64,000 nucleotides of DNA from Clostridium sp. K13 (GTDB lineage Bacteria; Bacillota; Clostridia; Clostridiales; Clostridiaceae): contig NZ_JAASHM010000002.1 in the NCBI RefSeq assembly GCF_019734195.1, forward strand, positions 107,585 through 171,584, written 5' to 3'. Of this stretch, positions 1-8,575 are shown one piece after another. Both the position numbers and the translations under genes were made by a program. How positions within the stretch are numbered: position 1 is the first letter of the stretch; each line of letters opens with the position of its first letter. The notes beneath the pieces were generated by a model that was not told the origin of the DNA, searched no databases, and saw only the letters and a list, made by a program, of their open reading frames with translations.

Positions 1-1
1 A

Positions 2-541
2 ATTCCATATATGTTATCAGAAGAGCCAATGATAGAACCACGATTAATGAGCACAAGAATACGATTAGAAGAAAATATTCCGTTATCATTATTTGAATAT
101 TTTAAATGGTTTAAGGAAAATAAAAGAATAGTATTGATTGTTGTACCGTCTGAAGAAAAATTAAATAAAGTTTATAATCACTATTATGAAGTTTTGAGGA
201 AGTTAGGTATTAGGGTTGTTAGATATAATAAGAATCAAAATTTTAGTTTTGTAAAAGAAATAATGGATGGATATAGTGATTCATTATTTATAATTACTAA
301 TAATTGTGGTCAATACATGAATAATATTCCCAATGTAAATATAATAGTATTATTTGCTGATGATATTTACTATTCCTATAAAAAGATAGTTTATATGTGT
401 GGTTCAATTAATAGTATAAGTGAGATTCAATCAGAATTAATCCTTGTATCAAAAGAAATTTCAGAGGATATAGATAATGCAAAAAATATTACTAGAGAAT
501 TTAATAAAGTATTATGGGAAAAACAATATTTAAGATCATAA
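2..541 (+). CDS. comFA: ComFA-like DNA helicase, C-terminal part (5' end outside window)
   Basis: The frame is open from the window edge (I-P-Y before the first Met at 11), so this is the 3' end of a longer gene. About 180 residues are visible. They look like the second RecA-like half of a ComFA-type superfamily 2 helicase, the ATPase that helps pull single-stranded DNA through the competence channel. Visible features are an early MIEPRL..R segment, a strand KRIVLIVVPSEEKLNKVY typical of the helicase C domain start, and a later FIITNN strand. The usual QxxGRxGR-type motif VI is not obvious, so this may be a diverged copy. The assignment rests strongly on the following gene being comFC. Walker motifs and the ComFA zinc finger would lie upstream. 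Confidence 0.6.
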   Translation: MPYMLSEEPMIEPRLMSTRIRLEENIPLSLFEYFKWFKENKRIVLIVVPSEEKLNKVYNHYYEVLRKLGIRVVRYNKNQNFSFVKEIMDGYSDSLFIITNNCGQYMNNIPNVNIIVLFADDIYYSYKKIVYMCGSINSISEIQSELILVSKEISEDIDNAKNITREFNKVLWEKQYLRS

Positions 542-606
542 GGAAGATTAAAAGTTCCAATTCAATTAATAATAGTTATAAGTTATATGGTAAAATCTTG
601 TATTAT

Positions 607-1230
607 ATGTTGAAAGTATATAATGAAATTTTAGATATAATATATCCACTAGAGGATAAATGTATAATTTGTAATAATGATGGATTTATAGGAATATGTC
701 CATGTTGCAAGGGAAGTATTAATAGAGCAATGTTTGAAAATGATAATTTATCCTATGGTTTTTATGGCGGTATATTAAAAAGGTTAATTTTAGAGTTTAA
801 GTATGAAAGTAATTATACCGCAGGTTATTTATTAGCAAACTTTTTGATGGAAATAATAAAAGAAAATAACATAAATGCAGATGTTATTTGTTATGTTCCT
901 ATGACAAAAAAAGCTGAAAAAAAGAGGGGTTTTAATCAGTGTAAGTTAATTGCAAAGATTATAAGTAATAATATGAATATACCGGTGAGTAATTGCATTA
1001 AAAAGATAAAAAACACTAAAGAACAAAAGACATTGAGTAAAGAAGAACGAATTAAAAATCTAAAGGGCGTTTTTAAAGTTAATGACAGTGATTATATAAA
1101 TAATAAAAATATTATATTAATTGATGATGTAATTACTACAGGAGCTACTATTAGTGAATGTAAAAATATATTAAAAAAATCAGGAGCAAAAAAAATTATA
1201 GTATTGACAATTGCTAAAAGCAATATATAA
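607..1230 (+). CDS. comFC: ComFC family phosphoribosyltransferase-like protein
   Basis: This ComF family protein is linked to DNA uptake. An N-terminal zinc-binding knuckle (CIIC and CPCC, residues about 19-34) is followed by a type I phosphoribosyltransferase fold with a KRGFNQ segment and the PRPP loop IILIDDVITTGAT near residue 180. I place the start at ATG 607 because MLKVYNEILDIIYP immediately before the zinc knuckle matches the usual ComFC N-terminus. An in-frame ATG at 514 would overlap comFA by 28 bases and add 31 basic residues; neither start has a clear ribosome binding site. The stop codon lies inside the -10 element of the next RNA gene's promoter. It is probably cotranscribed with comFA. 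Confidence 0.85.
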   Translation: MLKVYNEILDIIYPLEDKCIICNNDGFIGICPCCKGSINRAMFENDNLSYGFYGGILKRLILEFKYESNYTAGYLLANFLMEIIKENNINADVICYVPMTKKAEKKRGFNQCKLIAKIISNNMNIPVSNCIKKIKNTKEQKTLSKEERIKNLKGVFKVNDSDYINNKNIILIDDVITTGATISECKNILKKSGAKKIIVLTIAKSNI

Positions 1231-1231
1231 T
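1204..1231 (+). promoter_or_regulatory. Near-consensus promoter of the raiA-motif RNA
   Basis: TTGACA at 1204-1209 and TATAAT at 1226-1231 are separated by 16 bp. Both hexamers are perfect matches to the housekeeping consensus. The promoter lies in the last codons of comFC, and the comFC stop TAA (1228-1230) is part of the -10 element. The predicted start near 1238 coincides with the first base-paired stem of the downstream RNA. Confidence 0.85.
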
Positions 1232-1237
1232 AGTAAT

Positions 1238-1485
1238 GTAAAGTTAGGTCTGTGGATGAAAGTCGATGCCAGTCGCAGGCAAAACGATCCACGTAAGTTA
1301 AACAAAGTTTTAATGAGCATGGTGCGGTATAGAGGTAAGTCCTGCCAGTAGAGATACTGAGAGTGTTAGTAGTGAGAGGTTAATTCCGGGTAGCAAAAGC
1401 TCCAGCAGGCGAGTGTGGGGTCAAAATCCAGGTCAGCTAACTTTATAAAAAAACATCAATTCTTATGAATTGATGTTTTTTTATT
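1238..1485 (+). ncRNA. raiA-motif noncoding RNA with intrinsic terminator
   Basis: A segment of about 205 nt, much richer in G+C than its surroundings, has no credible ORF. The outer stem pairs AAAGTTAG (about 1240-1247) with CTAACTTT (about 1437-1444). Conserved-looking unpaired blocks include GATGAAAGTCGATGCC, GTAAGTCCTGCC and CCGGGTAGC. A strong terminator follows at 1452-1485 (ACATCAATTC-TTAT-GAATTGATGT then T7). Its position directly upstream of hpf/raiA matches the raiA-motif RNA class of Firmicutes. As far as I recall, a clostridial member has been linked to sporulation and aggregation. The terminator separates it from hpf, so it is probably an abundant independent RNA, not a simple leader. 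The class is assigned from memory of motif and context. Confidence 0.82.
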
Positions 1486-1667
1486 TTTAATAATGAGATA
1501 AATGAAGATAGGACGAGTTATGTAGAGTAAATAAGTTTAAATTTTCTGTAAATTCAGAAAACGGTCTTTGAGGAATAATATTTAAGATGGTAAAATATAT
1601 ATATAAAACAAATATATATTGAAATCTTAAATAGTATAATTATAACTTAAAGAGAGGGGCTGACCTT
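1486..1667 (+). promoter_or_regulatory. hpf upstream region with weak promoter
   Basis: This A/T-rich spacer lies between the raiA-RNA terminator and hpf. A small hairpin TTTTCTG/CAGAAAA lies near 1543-1560. A possible promoter TTGAAA (1619-1624), 16 bp, TATAAC (1641-1646) would start transcription just before the AGAGAGGGG ribosome binding site. No gene is seen here. Confidence 0.35.
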
Positions 1668-2195
1668 ATGAGAGTAACAGTAATAGGAAAGAACATTGAC
1701 GTGACACCAGCATTAAAGGAGATAGTAGAAAGAAAGATTTCAAAATTAGACAGATATTTTTCACCAGAAGTAGCGGCAAGAGCCACATTAACTGTTCAAA
1801 AGAATAGCCAAATTTTTGAGGTAACAATACCGTTTAATGGTGTAATTTTAAGATGTGAAGAATCAACAGATGATATGTACAAGTCTATTGATTTAGTAGA
1901 AACAAAATTAGAGAGACAAATAAGAAAGCAAAGAACTAAGTTACAAAGAAGAAATAATGAATCTTTAAGATTTAATAGTTTTGATGAAGTTGCATTTGAA
2001 GAAGATGATGAAGGTGAAATAGTAAAAGTTAAAAAATTTAATATAAAACCAATGAGTGCAGAGGAAGCTATATTACAAATGGAACTTGTTGAACATAATT
2101 TCTTTGTATTTAAGGATGCTGATACAGATAATGTTAATGTTATATACAAAAGAAAAGACGGAAATTATGGCCTTTTAGAACCAGACTATATTTAA
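1668..2195 (+). CDS. hpf: Ribosome hibernation promoting factor, long form
   Basis: At 175 aa this is the long HPF class found in Firmicutes. An N-terminal RaiA/YfiA beta-alpha-beta-beta-beta-alpha domain (about residues 1-100) binds the 30S decoding region. A charged linker is followed by a C-terminal dimerisation domain (about 118-173; KKFNIKPMSAEEAILQME and KDADTDNVNVIYKRKDGNYG) that joins two ribosomes into 100S particles. The start ATG has a good site, AGAGAGGGG. The gene stands alone between the raiA-motif RNA and a terminator at 2208-2237. Its neighbourhood with raiA RNA and secA is the usual clostridial one. Confidence 0.97.
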   Translation: MRVTVIGKNIDVTPALKEIVERKISKLDRYFSPEVAARATLTVQKNSQIFEVTIPFNGVILRCEESTDDMYKSIDLVETKLERQIRKQRTKLQRRNNESLRFNSFDEVAFEEDDEGEIVKVKKFNIKPMSAEEAILQMELVEHNFFVFKDADTDNVNVIYKRKDGNYGLLEPDYI

Positions 2196-2207
2196 TTAAT
2201 ATAATTA

Positions 2208-2237
2208 TAGGAGAGCTGTTATTGACAGCTCTCCTTA
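2208..2237 (+). terminator. Intrinsic terminator of hpf
   Basis: The stem GGAGAGCTGT / ACAGCTCTCC with a short loop is followed by TTATTT, 13 bases after the hpf stop codon. Confidence 0.85.
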
Positions 2238-2633
2238 TTTATATATAAATCTTTAGTATTATTTAAGTATATAGTATAAGTAATAACTGAATTAAACAAA
2301 TATAAATAGAATTTTAATTTAAATAATGATTAGCGTTAAGATATTTCTATATATTTAAAGTTGGAATTAATAAGGTTCATATTTCTGTTAAGATAACGAT
2401 TTCTTAGGCTTAGATGTCGTTAAAGGTCAAATATAGAATAATAATTCAGTTTATATTAATGTATATACGTTTTTTGTTGAATTATAAATACTATAAATGG
2501 TATAATTTATTAAGAAAATATTAAAAGGGTAATTTATATAGATTATTAGCTATATAAAAATATTAAAACAGATTACTTAAATTTATATTCATAAATGTTA
2601 TTAATGAATATTAATGTTGAAAGGAAATATATT
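2238..2633 (+). promoter_or_regulatory. secA upstream region with promoter TTGAAT-N18-TATAAT
   Basis: Nearly 400 bases separate hpf and secA without a recognisable gene. A promoter is visible at 2477-2506 (TTGAAT, 18 bp, TATAAT), giving a leader of about 120 nt before secA. Upstream of it lies a hairpin TAACGA/TCGTTA (about 2394-2427). I could not match the leader to any known regulator of secA. Confidence 0.55.
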
Positions 2634-5147
2634 ATGGGATTTTTAGAAAAACTTTTTGGAACATATAGCGAGAGAGAAGTAAAGAAGCTTCAATCAATTG
2701 CCGATAAGATAGAAGCTTTAGATGAACCAATGCAAAAATTAACGGATGAAGAACTTCAAGGAAAGACTATAGAATTTAAAGAAAGAATACAAAAAGGAGA
2801 GTCTTTAGATAGTATATTACCAGAGGCTTTTGCTGTTTGTAGAGAAGCTTCAAGCAGAGTACTTGGAATGAAGCACTTTAGAGTTCAATTATTAGGAGGA
2901 ATGGTTCTTCATCAAGGTAGAATAGCTGAAATGAAAACAGGGGAAGGGAAAACTCTTGTTGCTACATTACCAGCATACCTTAATGGTTTAACTGGAAATG
3001 GTGTTCATGTAATAACAGTAAATGATTATTTAGCAAAAACTCAAATGGAAGAAATGGGAGTGCTATATAATTTCTTAGGATTATCTACTGGATGTATAAT
3101 TCATGGTATAACACAAGATCAAAGAAGAGCAGCTTATGCAGCTGATATAACATATGGAACAAATAATGAGTTTGGATTTGATTACTTAAGAGATAATATG
3201 GTAATTCATATGGAAGAAAGAGTACAAAGAGCTCTTAACTTCTGTATAGTGGATGAGGTTGACTCTATTTTAATAGATGAGGCTAGAACACCACTTATTA
3301 TTTCAGGAATGGGTGATAAATCTACTAAATTCTATAATGTTGCAGATAACTTTGTTAAGACATTAATAAATGAAAAAGATTTTACTGTAGATGAAAAAGC
3401 AAATGCAGTTTTATTAACTGAAGATGGTATAATTAAAGCTGAAAAGTATTTTGGAATAGAAAACTATGCTGATTCTCAAAACCTAGAGTTACAACATTAT
3501 GTTACACAAGCTTTAAAAGCAAACTATACAATGAGATCTGATAAAGACTACATGGTTAAAGATAATGAGATAGTAATAATAGATGAATTTACAGGAAGAC
3601 TTATGGAAGGTAGAAGATATTCAGATGGTCTTCATCAAGCAATTGAAGCTAAAGAAGGTGTTAAGATTCAAAGAGAATCAAAAACCTTAGCAACAATAAC
3701 ATTCCAAAATTACTTTAGAATGTATGCTAAGTTATCAGGAATGACTGGTACAGCATTAACAGAAGAAAATGAATTTAGAGAAATATATAATTTAGATGTT
3801 ATTGTAATACCAACTAATAAGCCAGTTCAAAGAATTGACCAATCTGATATGGTTTATAAAAATGAAATTGGAAAGTATAAAGCGATAGTTGAAGAAGTAG
3901 TTAAATCGCATGAAAAGGGGCAACCAGTACTTGTTGGTACAGCTAGTGTTGATAGATCAGAATATATATCTTCTTTATTAAAGAAGAGAGGAATTAAGCA
4001 TCAGGTTCTTAATGCTAAATATCATGCTCAAGAAGCAGAAATAATTTCTCATGCAGGGGAATTAGGTATGGTTACTATAGCAACTAATATGGCAGGTAGA
4101 GGTACTGATATTAAACTAGGAGAAGGTGTTATAGAAGCTGGAGGATTAAAGGTTCTTGGTACTGAAAGACATGAATCAAGAAGAATTGATAATCAGCTTA
4201 GAGGTAGATCAGGTCGTCAAGGTGATGCTGGTGAATCAATATTCTTCATATCTTTAGAAGATGATTTAATGAGAATATTTGGATCAGAAAAGATTCAAGG
4301 TATTATTGATAAATTAGGATTAGAAGAAACAGAAGCTATAGAAAGTAAAATGGTTACTAAGGCTATAGAAAATGCTCAAAAGAAAGTTGAAGGAAACAAC
4401 TTTGATATAAGAAAGAACCTACTTGGATATGATGATGTTATGAATCTCCAAAGAGAGGTTATTTATAGACAAAGAACTGAAGTTTTAGAAGGTAAGAACC
4501 TTAAAGAGCAAATAGAAGGTATGATTACAGAAGTTATATCAGATGCTGTTAATTCTCACTTAAGTGGAGAAGTTCAAGATATAGAAGGTGAAATCAATAC
4601 TTTACTTAAATATTTAGAAGAAATATGTTTACCACATGGTGTTATAACATCTGAAGAGTTAGCTGATTTATCTAATGAACAAATAAAAGATAAATTAAAT
4701 GAGATTGTTATGAATATCTATAAAGGTAAGGAACTTGAATTTGGTGAAGAACAATTAAGAGAAATTGAAAGAGTAGTTCTTTTAAGAGTTGTTGACCAAA
4801 AATGGATGGCTCATATAGATAATATGGATCACTTAAAACAAGGAATGGGATTAAGAGCATATAAGCAACAAGATCCAATTCAAGCATACCAAATGGAAGG
4901 TAGTGCAATGTTTGAAGAGATGATTGAAGGAATTAAGCTTGAAACTGTTAAATTCTTATTCCATGTAAGAGTTGAGAGACCTGTTGAGAGAGAGAAGGTA
5001 GCTCAAGAAACATCTGCTAGTCATGGAAGTGATGATAACAGCTTAAAGAAAGAGCCTGTTAGAAATGACAATAGAGTAGGAAGAAATGATTTATGTACTT
5101 GCGGAAGTGGTAAAAAGTATAAGAACTGCTGCGGTAGGGAAGCTTAG
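2634..5147 (+). CDS. secA: Protein translocase ATPase SecA
   Basis: SecA is the motor of the general secretion pathway. It pushes preproteins through SecYEG. At 837 aa the length is typical. Walker A is MKTGEGKT (about residues 99-106) and Walker B is [12 protein letters not shown] (about 205). NMAGRGTDI and [11 protein letters not shown] belong to the second nucleotide-binding domain. The C-terminal zinc and SecB/ribosome-binding tail [13 protein letters not shown] is intact near 820. I chose ATG 2634 because GAAAGG precedes it and MGFLEKLFG is the normal N-terminus; an in-frame ATG at 2595 would add 13 unusual residues. It is a single-gene unit followed by a palindromic repeat. Confidence 0.98.
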   Translation: MGFLEKLFGTYSEREVKKLQSIADKIEALDEPMQKLTDEELQGKTIEFKERIQKGESLDSILPEAFAVCREASSRVLGMKHFRVQLLGGMVLHQGRIAEMKTGEGKTLVATLPAYLNGLTGNGVHVITVNDYLAKTQMEEMGVLYNFLGLSTGCIIHGITQDQRRAAYAADITYGTNNEFGFDYLRDNMVIHMEERVQRALNFCIVDEVDSILIDEARTPLIISGMGDKSTKFYNVADNFVKTLINEKDFTVDEKANAVLLTEDGIIKAEKYFGIENYADSQNLELQHYVTQALKANYTMRSDKDYMVKDNEIVIIDEFTGRLMEGRRYSDGLHQAIEAKEGVKIQRESKTLATITFQNYFRMYAKLSGMTGTALTEENEFREIYNLDVIVIPTNKPVQRIDQSDMVYKNEIGKYKAIVEEVVKSHEKGQPVLVGTASVDRSEYISSLLKKRGIKHQVLNAKYHAQEAEIISHAGELGMVTIATNMAGRGTDIKLGEGVIEAGGLKVLGTERHESRRIDNQLRGRSGRQGDAGESIFFISLEDDLMRIFGSEKIQGIIDKLGLEETEAIESKMVTKAIENAQKKVEGNNFDIRKNLLGYDDVMNLQREVIYRQRTEVLEGKNLKEQIEGMITEVISDAVNSHLSGEVQDIEGEINTLLKYLEEICLPHGVITSEELADLSNEQIKDKLNEIVMNIYKGKELEFGEEQLREIERVVLLRVVDQKWMAHIDNMDHLKQGMGLRAYKQQDPIQAYQMEGSAMFEEMIEGIKLETVKFLFHVRVERPVEREKVAQETSASHGSDDNSLKKEPVRNDNRVGRNDLCTCGSGKKYKNCCGREA

Positions 5148-5149
5148 AT

Positions 5150-5262
5150 AGTTTCAAGTGATAAGTTAAAAGTGGCAAGTTAATATGGGGGTTAATTGTA
5201 GATTTTGTAATTATCACCATATTTAACTTGTCATTTGCCATTTGCCACTTGTCACTGAATTA
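5150..5262. repeat. Imperfect palindromic intergenic element between secA and prfB
   Basis: The left arm (about 5154-5183: AAGTGATAAGTT, AGTGGCAAGTT, AATATGG) is an imperfect inverse of the right arm (about 5216-5256: CCATATTTAACTTGTC, GCCACTTGTCACT). It fills the gap between the secA stop and the prfB ribosome binding site. It could end secA transcription or fold in the prfB leader. Related words occur in other intergenic palindromes of this window. Confidence 0.6.
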
Positions 5263-5274
5263 AGGGGTGATTTT

Positions 5275-6376
5275 TTGTTAATTAAGTTAGAACAAGAACT
5301 AACTAAAGTTAGTGGATTAAGAGAAACATTAAAGGAAATGGGGGCTTCACTTTGACAAGGAAAGCCTAGAAAAAAGATTTCAAGAGCTTGAACTTCAGAT
5401 GCAAGAAAAGGGATTTTGGGATGATATAAAAAGAGCAGAGGAAGTTACTAAGGAAAGTAAAAGTATTAAAGATAAAATAGATAGATATGAAAGTTTAGTA
5501 AGTAGATTAGAGGATGTAGAAGTATTAGCAGAGCTTGCAGAAGAGGATGAGGAAACTGTAAATGAAGTTATTACAGAAATTAGAGATATTGAAAAGCTAG
5601 TAGATGAATATAAAATAGAACTTCTTTTGTCAGGAGAGTATGATAAAAACGATGCTATATTAAATTTACATGCTGGTGTTGGTGGTAGTGATGCTAATGA
5701 TTGGACTCTTATGCTGCTTAGAATGTATACTAGATGGTGTGAAAAAAAGGGTTATAAAGTTGATACATTAGATATACTTGAAGGCGATGAGGCTGGAATA
5801 AAGAGTGCAACATTAAGAGTAAAAGGCGAATTTGCATATGGATATTTAAAAGCAGAAAAGGGAGTTCATAGATTAGTAAGAATTTCACCCTTTAACGCTA
5901 ATGGAAAAAGACAAACTTCTTTTGCATCAATAGAAGTATTACCAGAGCTTACAAAGGATCAAGATATAGATATAAGACCGGATGATTTAAAGATAGATAC
6001 TTATAGAGCCAGCGGAGCTGGTGGGCAACATGTAAACAAAACAGAATCAGCTATAAGAATTACTCATATACCTACTGGAATTGTTGTTCAGTGTCAAAGT
6101 GAAAGAAGTCAGTTTTCAAATAAAGACACAGCAATGTCTATGTTAAAGTCAAAACTTATAGAACTTAAAGAAAGAGCTCATAAGGAAAAAATAGAAGACT
6201 TAACAGGTGAATTAAAAGATATGGGATGGGGAAGTCAAATAAGGTCATATGTATTCCATCCATATAATATGGTTAAGGATCATAGAACAAATGAGGAGAC
6301 ATCTAACTTGAATGCAGTTATGAATGGTGAAATTGATCAATTTATAACTACATATTTAAAAAGCATATCAAAATAA
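5275..6376 (+). CDS. prfB: Peptide chain release factor 2 with programmed +1 frameshift
   Basis: RF2 releases finished proteins at UGA and UAA. The gene is read in two frames. Translation starts at TTG 5275 behind AAGGGGTGA and runs 26 codons to CTT (5350-5352) followed by in-frame TGA (5353-5355) and C. A +1 slip on CTT-TGA-C continues at GAC 5354 to the stop at 6374-6376, giving about 366 aa. A GGGGG run upstream of the slip site (5340-5344) can act as the stimulatory Shine-Dalgarno-like element. The second frame holds the RF2 stop-recognition tripeptide in RISPFNANGK and the catalytic GGQ in SGAGGQHVNKTES. The short zero-frame peptide MLIKLEQELTKV fits the family N-terminus. This is autoregulation, not a sequencing error. 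Confidence 0.95.
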
Positions 6377-6403
6377 AAAAAAGTGCTAGGCACTTTTTTT
6401 TAT
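6375..6403. terminator. Bidirectional terminator between prfB and M28 peptidase
   Basis: The stem AAAAAAAGTGC / GCACTTTTTTT has a minimal loop and is flanked by A and T runs on the two sides. It lies between convergent genes and overlaps the last codon of the minus-strand gene. Confidence 0.85.
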
Positions 6404-7917
6404 TTTGATATTAATTTAAAGTTTTTAAGGCAAATAAATATTATTGAGAATCCAAAGATAAGAGTTGTTATAATAGCTTCATTGTATCCTTTATAATAGA
6501 AAATTGAAGATGTTATAACAGATATTAATGCAATTAATGCAAAAAATCTTGAACCTTTCTTATCGGTTATAATTTGACTTTTAGTAAATATACCCCAACA
6601 AATTAAAATAATTAACATTATTGATATCCATAATAATGATTTTGAGCTATATATAAATCTAGTAAACATACTATAGCAAGAGTTTTTGATTTCTTGGTCA
6701 ACTATACTATAAACAGTATCTATAGCATTAGTGTCTATATAGTCAATTGTATCACTAGGAGTATGAATTCTAGTTTTATCACTATGGCAGAAGCTAACAG
6801 CATCTATATTTAAATTATTAAAGCTAGCATGATCACTAGAATCTTCATAAAGGACTTCATAACTTACATTATTAGAGTCACAGAGTTCTTTTAATGAATT
6901 TAATAATTCAGAATTTGTATTTTTGAATTTACTTCCCTGCATAAAACTTATAGGATAATCAGCGCTTCCAATCATATCAAAATTGATTACCTTTGAATCT
7001 TGTATATTAAATAAGTTAGATTCAGCAAAAGCTTTAGAGCCTAGTAAACCAAATTCCTCTGCATTTAATGCAGCAAAAATGATATCTCTTTCAGGTTTTC
7101 CATAAGTAGCAAGACTTCTACTTAGTTCTAATAAAAAAGAAGCTCCAGAAGCATTATCTAATGCTCCAGAATAAGTGTTTCCTAATCCATCTTTTCCAAG
7201 GTGATCATAATGAGCCGTTATTATAAATGGTGGCAAAGAAGAATTTGAACCCTTAATTACACCAACAATATTTGATATTGTTTTTTCTTCTTCTTCAAAA
7301 GGGATGTGAATAGAAATTTGTTTCCCTTCTTTTAAAGCATTTGATATTTTTTCAAAGGTAGAATTAGAAACCATTATTACAGCATCTTTAGCAAAATCGC
7401 TAAAAAATGAGCTTCTAAATGAAAAGTTATTGTCTTTAGGAACATATATTAAAAAGTTGCCATCAGCGCAACTTACTTCCATATAAGCTAAATATGAATT
7501 TATTTTATCTAAAGCTGAAAAATAAAATGTATTATTTTTAAAGTTAATCATATCTTCTTTAAAGTCAACACCATATTTTAATTCTTCTTCAATTTCTCCA
7601 TTTGATTCAATTTTAAGATAAGGTGAAGTGTTAGTTATAACAGGGCAAATAGTATTAAAGTTTTGTGAATAGTTATTATCATTATTTAAGGTAGTTAACC
7701 CACTACTTTTAAACCTATTTTTTATTATATCGCCTGTCATTGAGTTTTCTGTACTGCCAGCCAATCTTCCGGCAAGTGTATCAGATGATAAAACATAAAT
7801 ATTATTTCGAACATTATTAGAATCAAATGGTGAATAGGTATTATTAAGATATATGGTAAAAAGCAATAGAAATGAAGTTATTGATAATAATGAAAAATAT
7901 ATAATTTTTTTCTTCAT
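6400..7917 (-). CDS. M28 family zinc aminopeptidase with membrane anchor
   Basis: An N-terminal signal anchor (IIYFSLLSITSFLLLFTIYL) leads into an extracellular region with an M28 peptidase domain. The zinc site is complete: TAHYDHLG, the GALDNASGAS Asp, the catalytic and ligand Glu pair in NAEEFGLLGS, NFDMIGS, and a final His in DHASFNN. Three hydrophobic helices close the C-terminus (about the last 90 residues), so the catalytic domain is held outside the membrane at both ends. I chose ATG 7917 because GTGAGG precedes it; the in-frame ATG at 7932 overlaps that site. The substrate is unknown, and M28 members usually remove N-terminal residues from peptides. Monocistronic, convergent with prfB. 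Confidence 0.9.
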   Translation of the reverse strand: MKKKIIYFSLLSITSFLLLFTIYLNNTYSPFDSNNVRNNIYVLSSDTLAGRLAGSTENSMTGDIIKNRFKSSGLTTLNNDNNYSQNFNTICPVITNTSPYLKIESNGEIEEELKYGVDFKEDMINFKNNTFYFSALDKINSYLAYMEVSCADGNFLIYVPKDNNFSFRSSFFSDFAKDAVIMVSNSTFEKISNALKEGKQISIHIPFEEEEKTISNIVGVIKGSNSSLPPFIITAHYDHLGKDGLGNTYSGALDNASGASFLLELSRSLATYGKPERDIIFAALNAEEFGLLGSKAFAESNLFNIQDSKVINFDMIGSADYPISFMQGSKFKNTNSELLNSLKELCDSNNVSYEVLYEDSSDHASFNNLNIDAVSFCHSDKTRIHTPSDTIDYIDTNAIDTVYSIVDQEIKNSCYSMFTRFIYSSKSLLWISIMLIILICWGIFTKSQIITDKKGSRFFALIALISVITSSIFYYKGYNEAIITTLIFGFSIIFICLKNFKLISK

Positions 7918-8101
7918 AAAAAAATACCTCACTAATAGTATTATATTAAATACTATTAAATGAGGAGTTACATTATAACTAATATTAAAAATTTTAACTA
8001 ATAATACGATTTAAATTTAGTTAATGGAAATTAATACTTGATGATTTACGTTATAAATTTTATTAATTATATTAAAGTAGTAGAACTATTCTTAATAAAG
8101 T

Positions 8102-8434
8102 TTATGCTTTGTTTTGAATAAGTTCGTATAAGCATTGAAATAATGAAAATAAAATACAAATATAAATTAAAAAATTAAGTTGCTTAGTTAAAACTGAATA
8201 TACTCCACCAATTATTATACTACCTAATGTAACTACATTTATAAATTTAAAAAAGTTTGATTTATTAGTTAAGATTTCCTTGGTAGCTGTTAATAGAATT
8301 ATTATAAGGGTTAAAAAAATAAATACATTTCTTAAATCTACAGAAAATTCAATTACATAAAGTTGGTTTAGTATTAGAAGGGTGATAAAAACTATAAGTA
8401 ATATATTTAAAAATCTATTTATAAATTTATTCAA
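8102..8434 (-). CDS. Small integral membrane protein of unknown function
   Basis: About 110 aa with four predicted hydrophobic helices and few charges, ending in a short basic tail (ELIQNKA). I do not recognise the family. I place the start at TTG 8434, because AAGGGGG lies at the right distance before it; an in-frame ATG at 8455 would put that ribosome binding site inside the gene. It stands alone, divergent from tex. Confidence 0.6.
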   Translation of the reverse strand: MNKFINRFLNILLIVFITLLILNQLYVIEFSVDLRNVFIFLTLIIILLTATKEILTNKSNFFKFINVVTLGSIIIGGVYSVLTKQLNFLIYICILFSLFQCLYELIQNKA

Positions 8435-8575
8435 AAATAAGCCCCCTTTTTGCAATGTTGGAAAATATTTACAATTAAATTATACTATTAGCTTTACTTA
8501 ATATCAATAGTGTAAAATTATGTTATACTAATTATTATAGTTAAATTTTAGAGTAAATTTTCATAGGAGGAAATT

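Noticed and set aside
1092..1292. Minus-strand 66-aa ORF across the comFC end and raiA RNA
   Set aside because: It overlaps a well-supported gene and structured RNA and has no start signal.
5399..6376. prfB starting at ATG 5399 as a complete gene
   Set aside because: It would lack the N-terminal domain. An upstream frame with TTG start and a CTT-TGA-C slip site explains the full protein.
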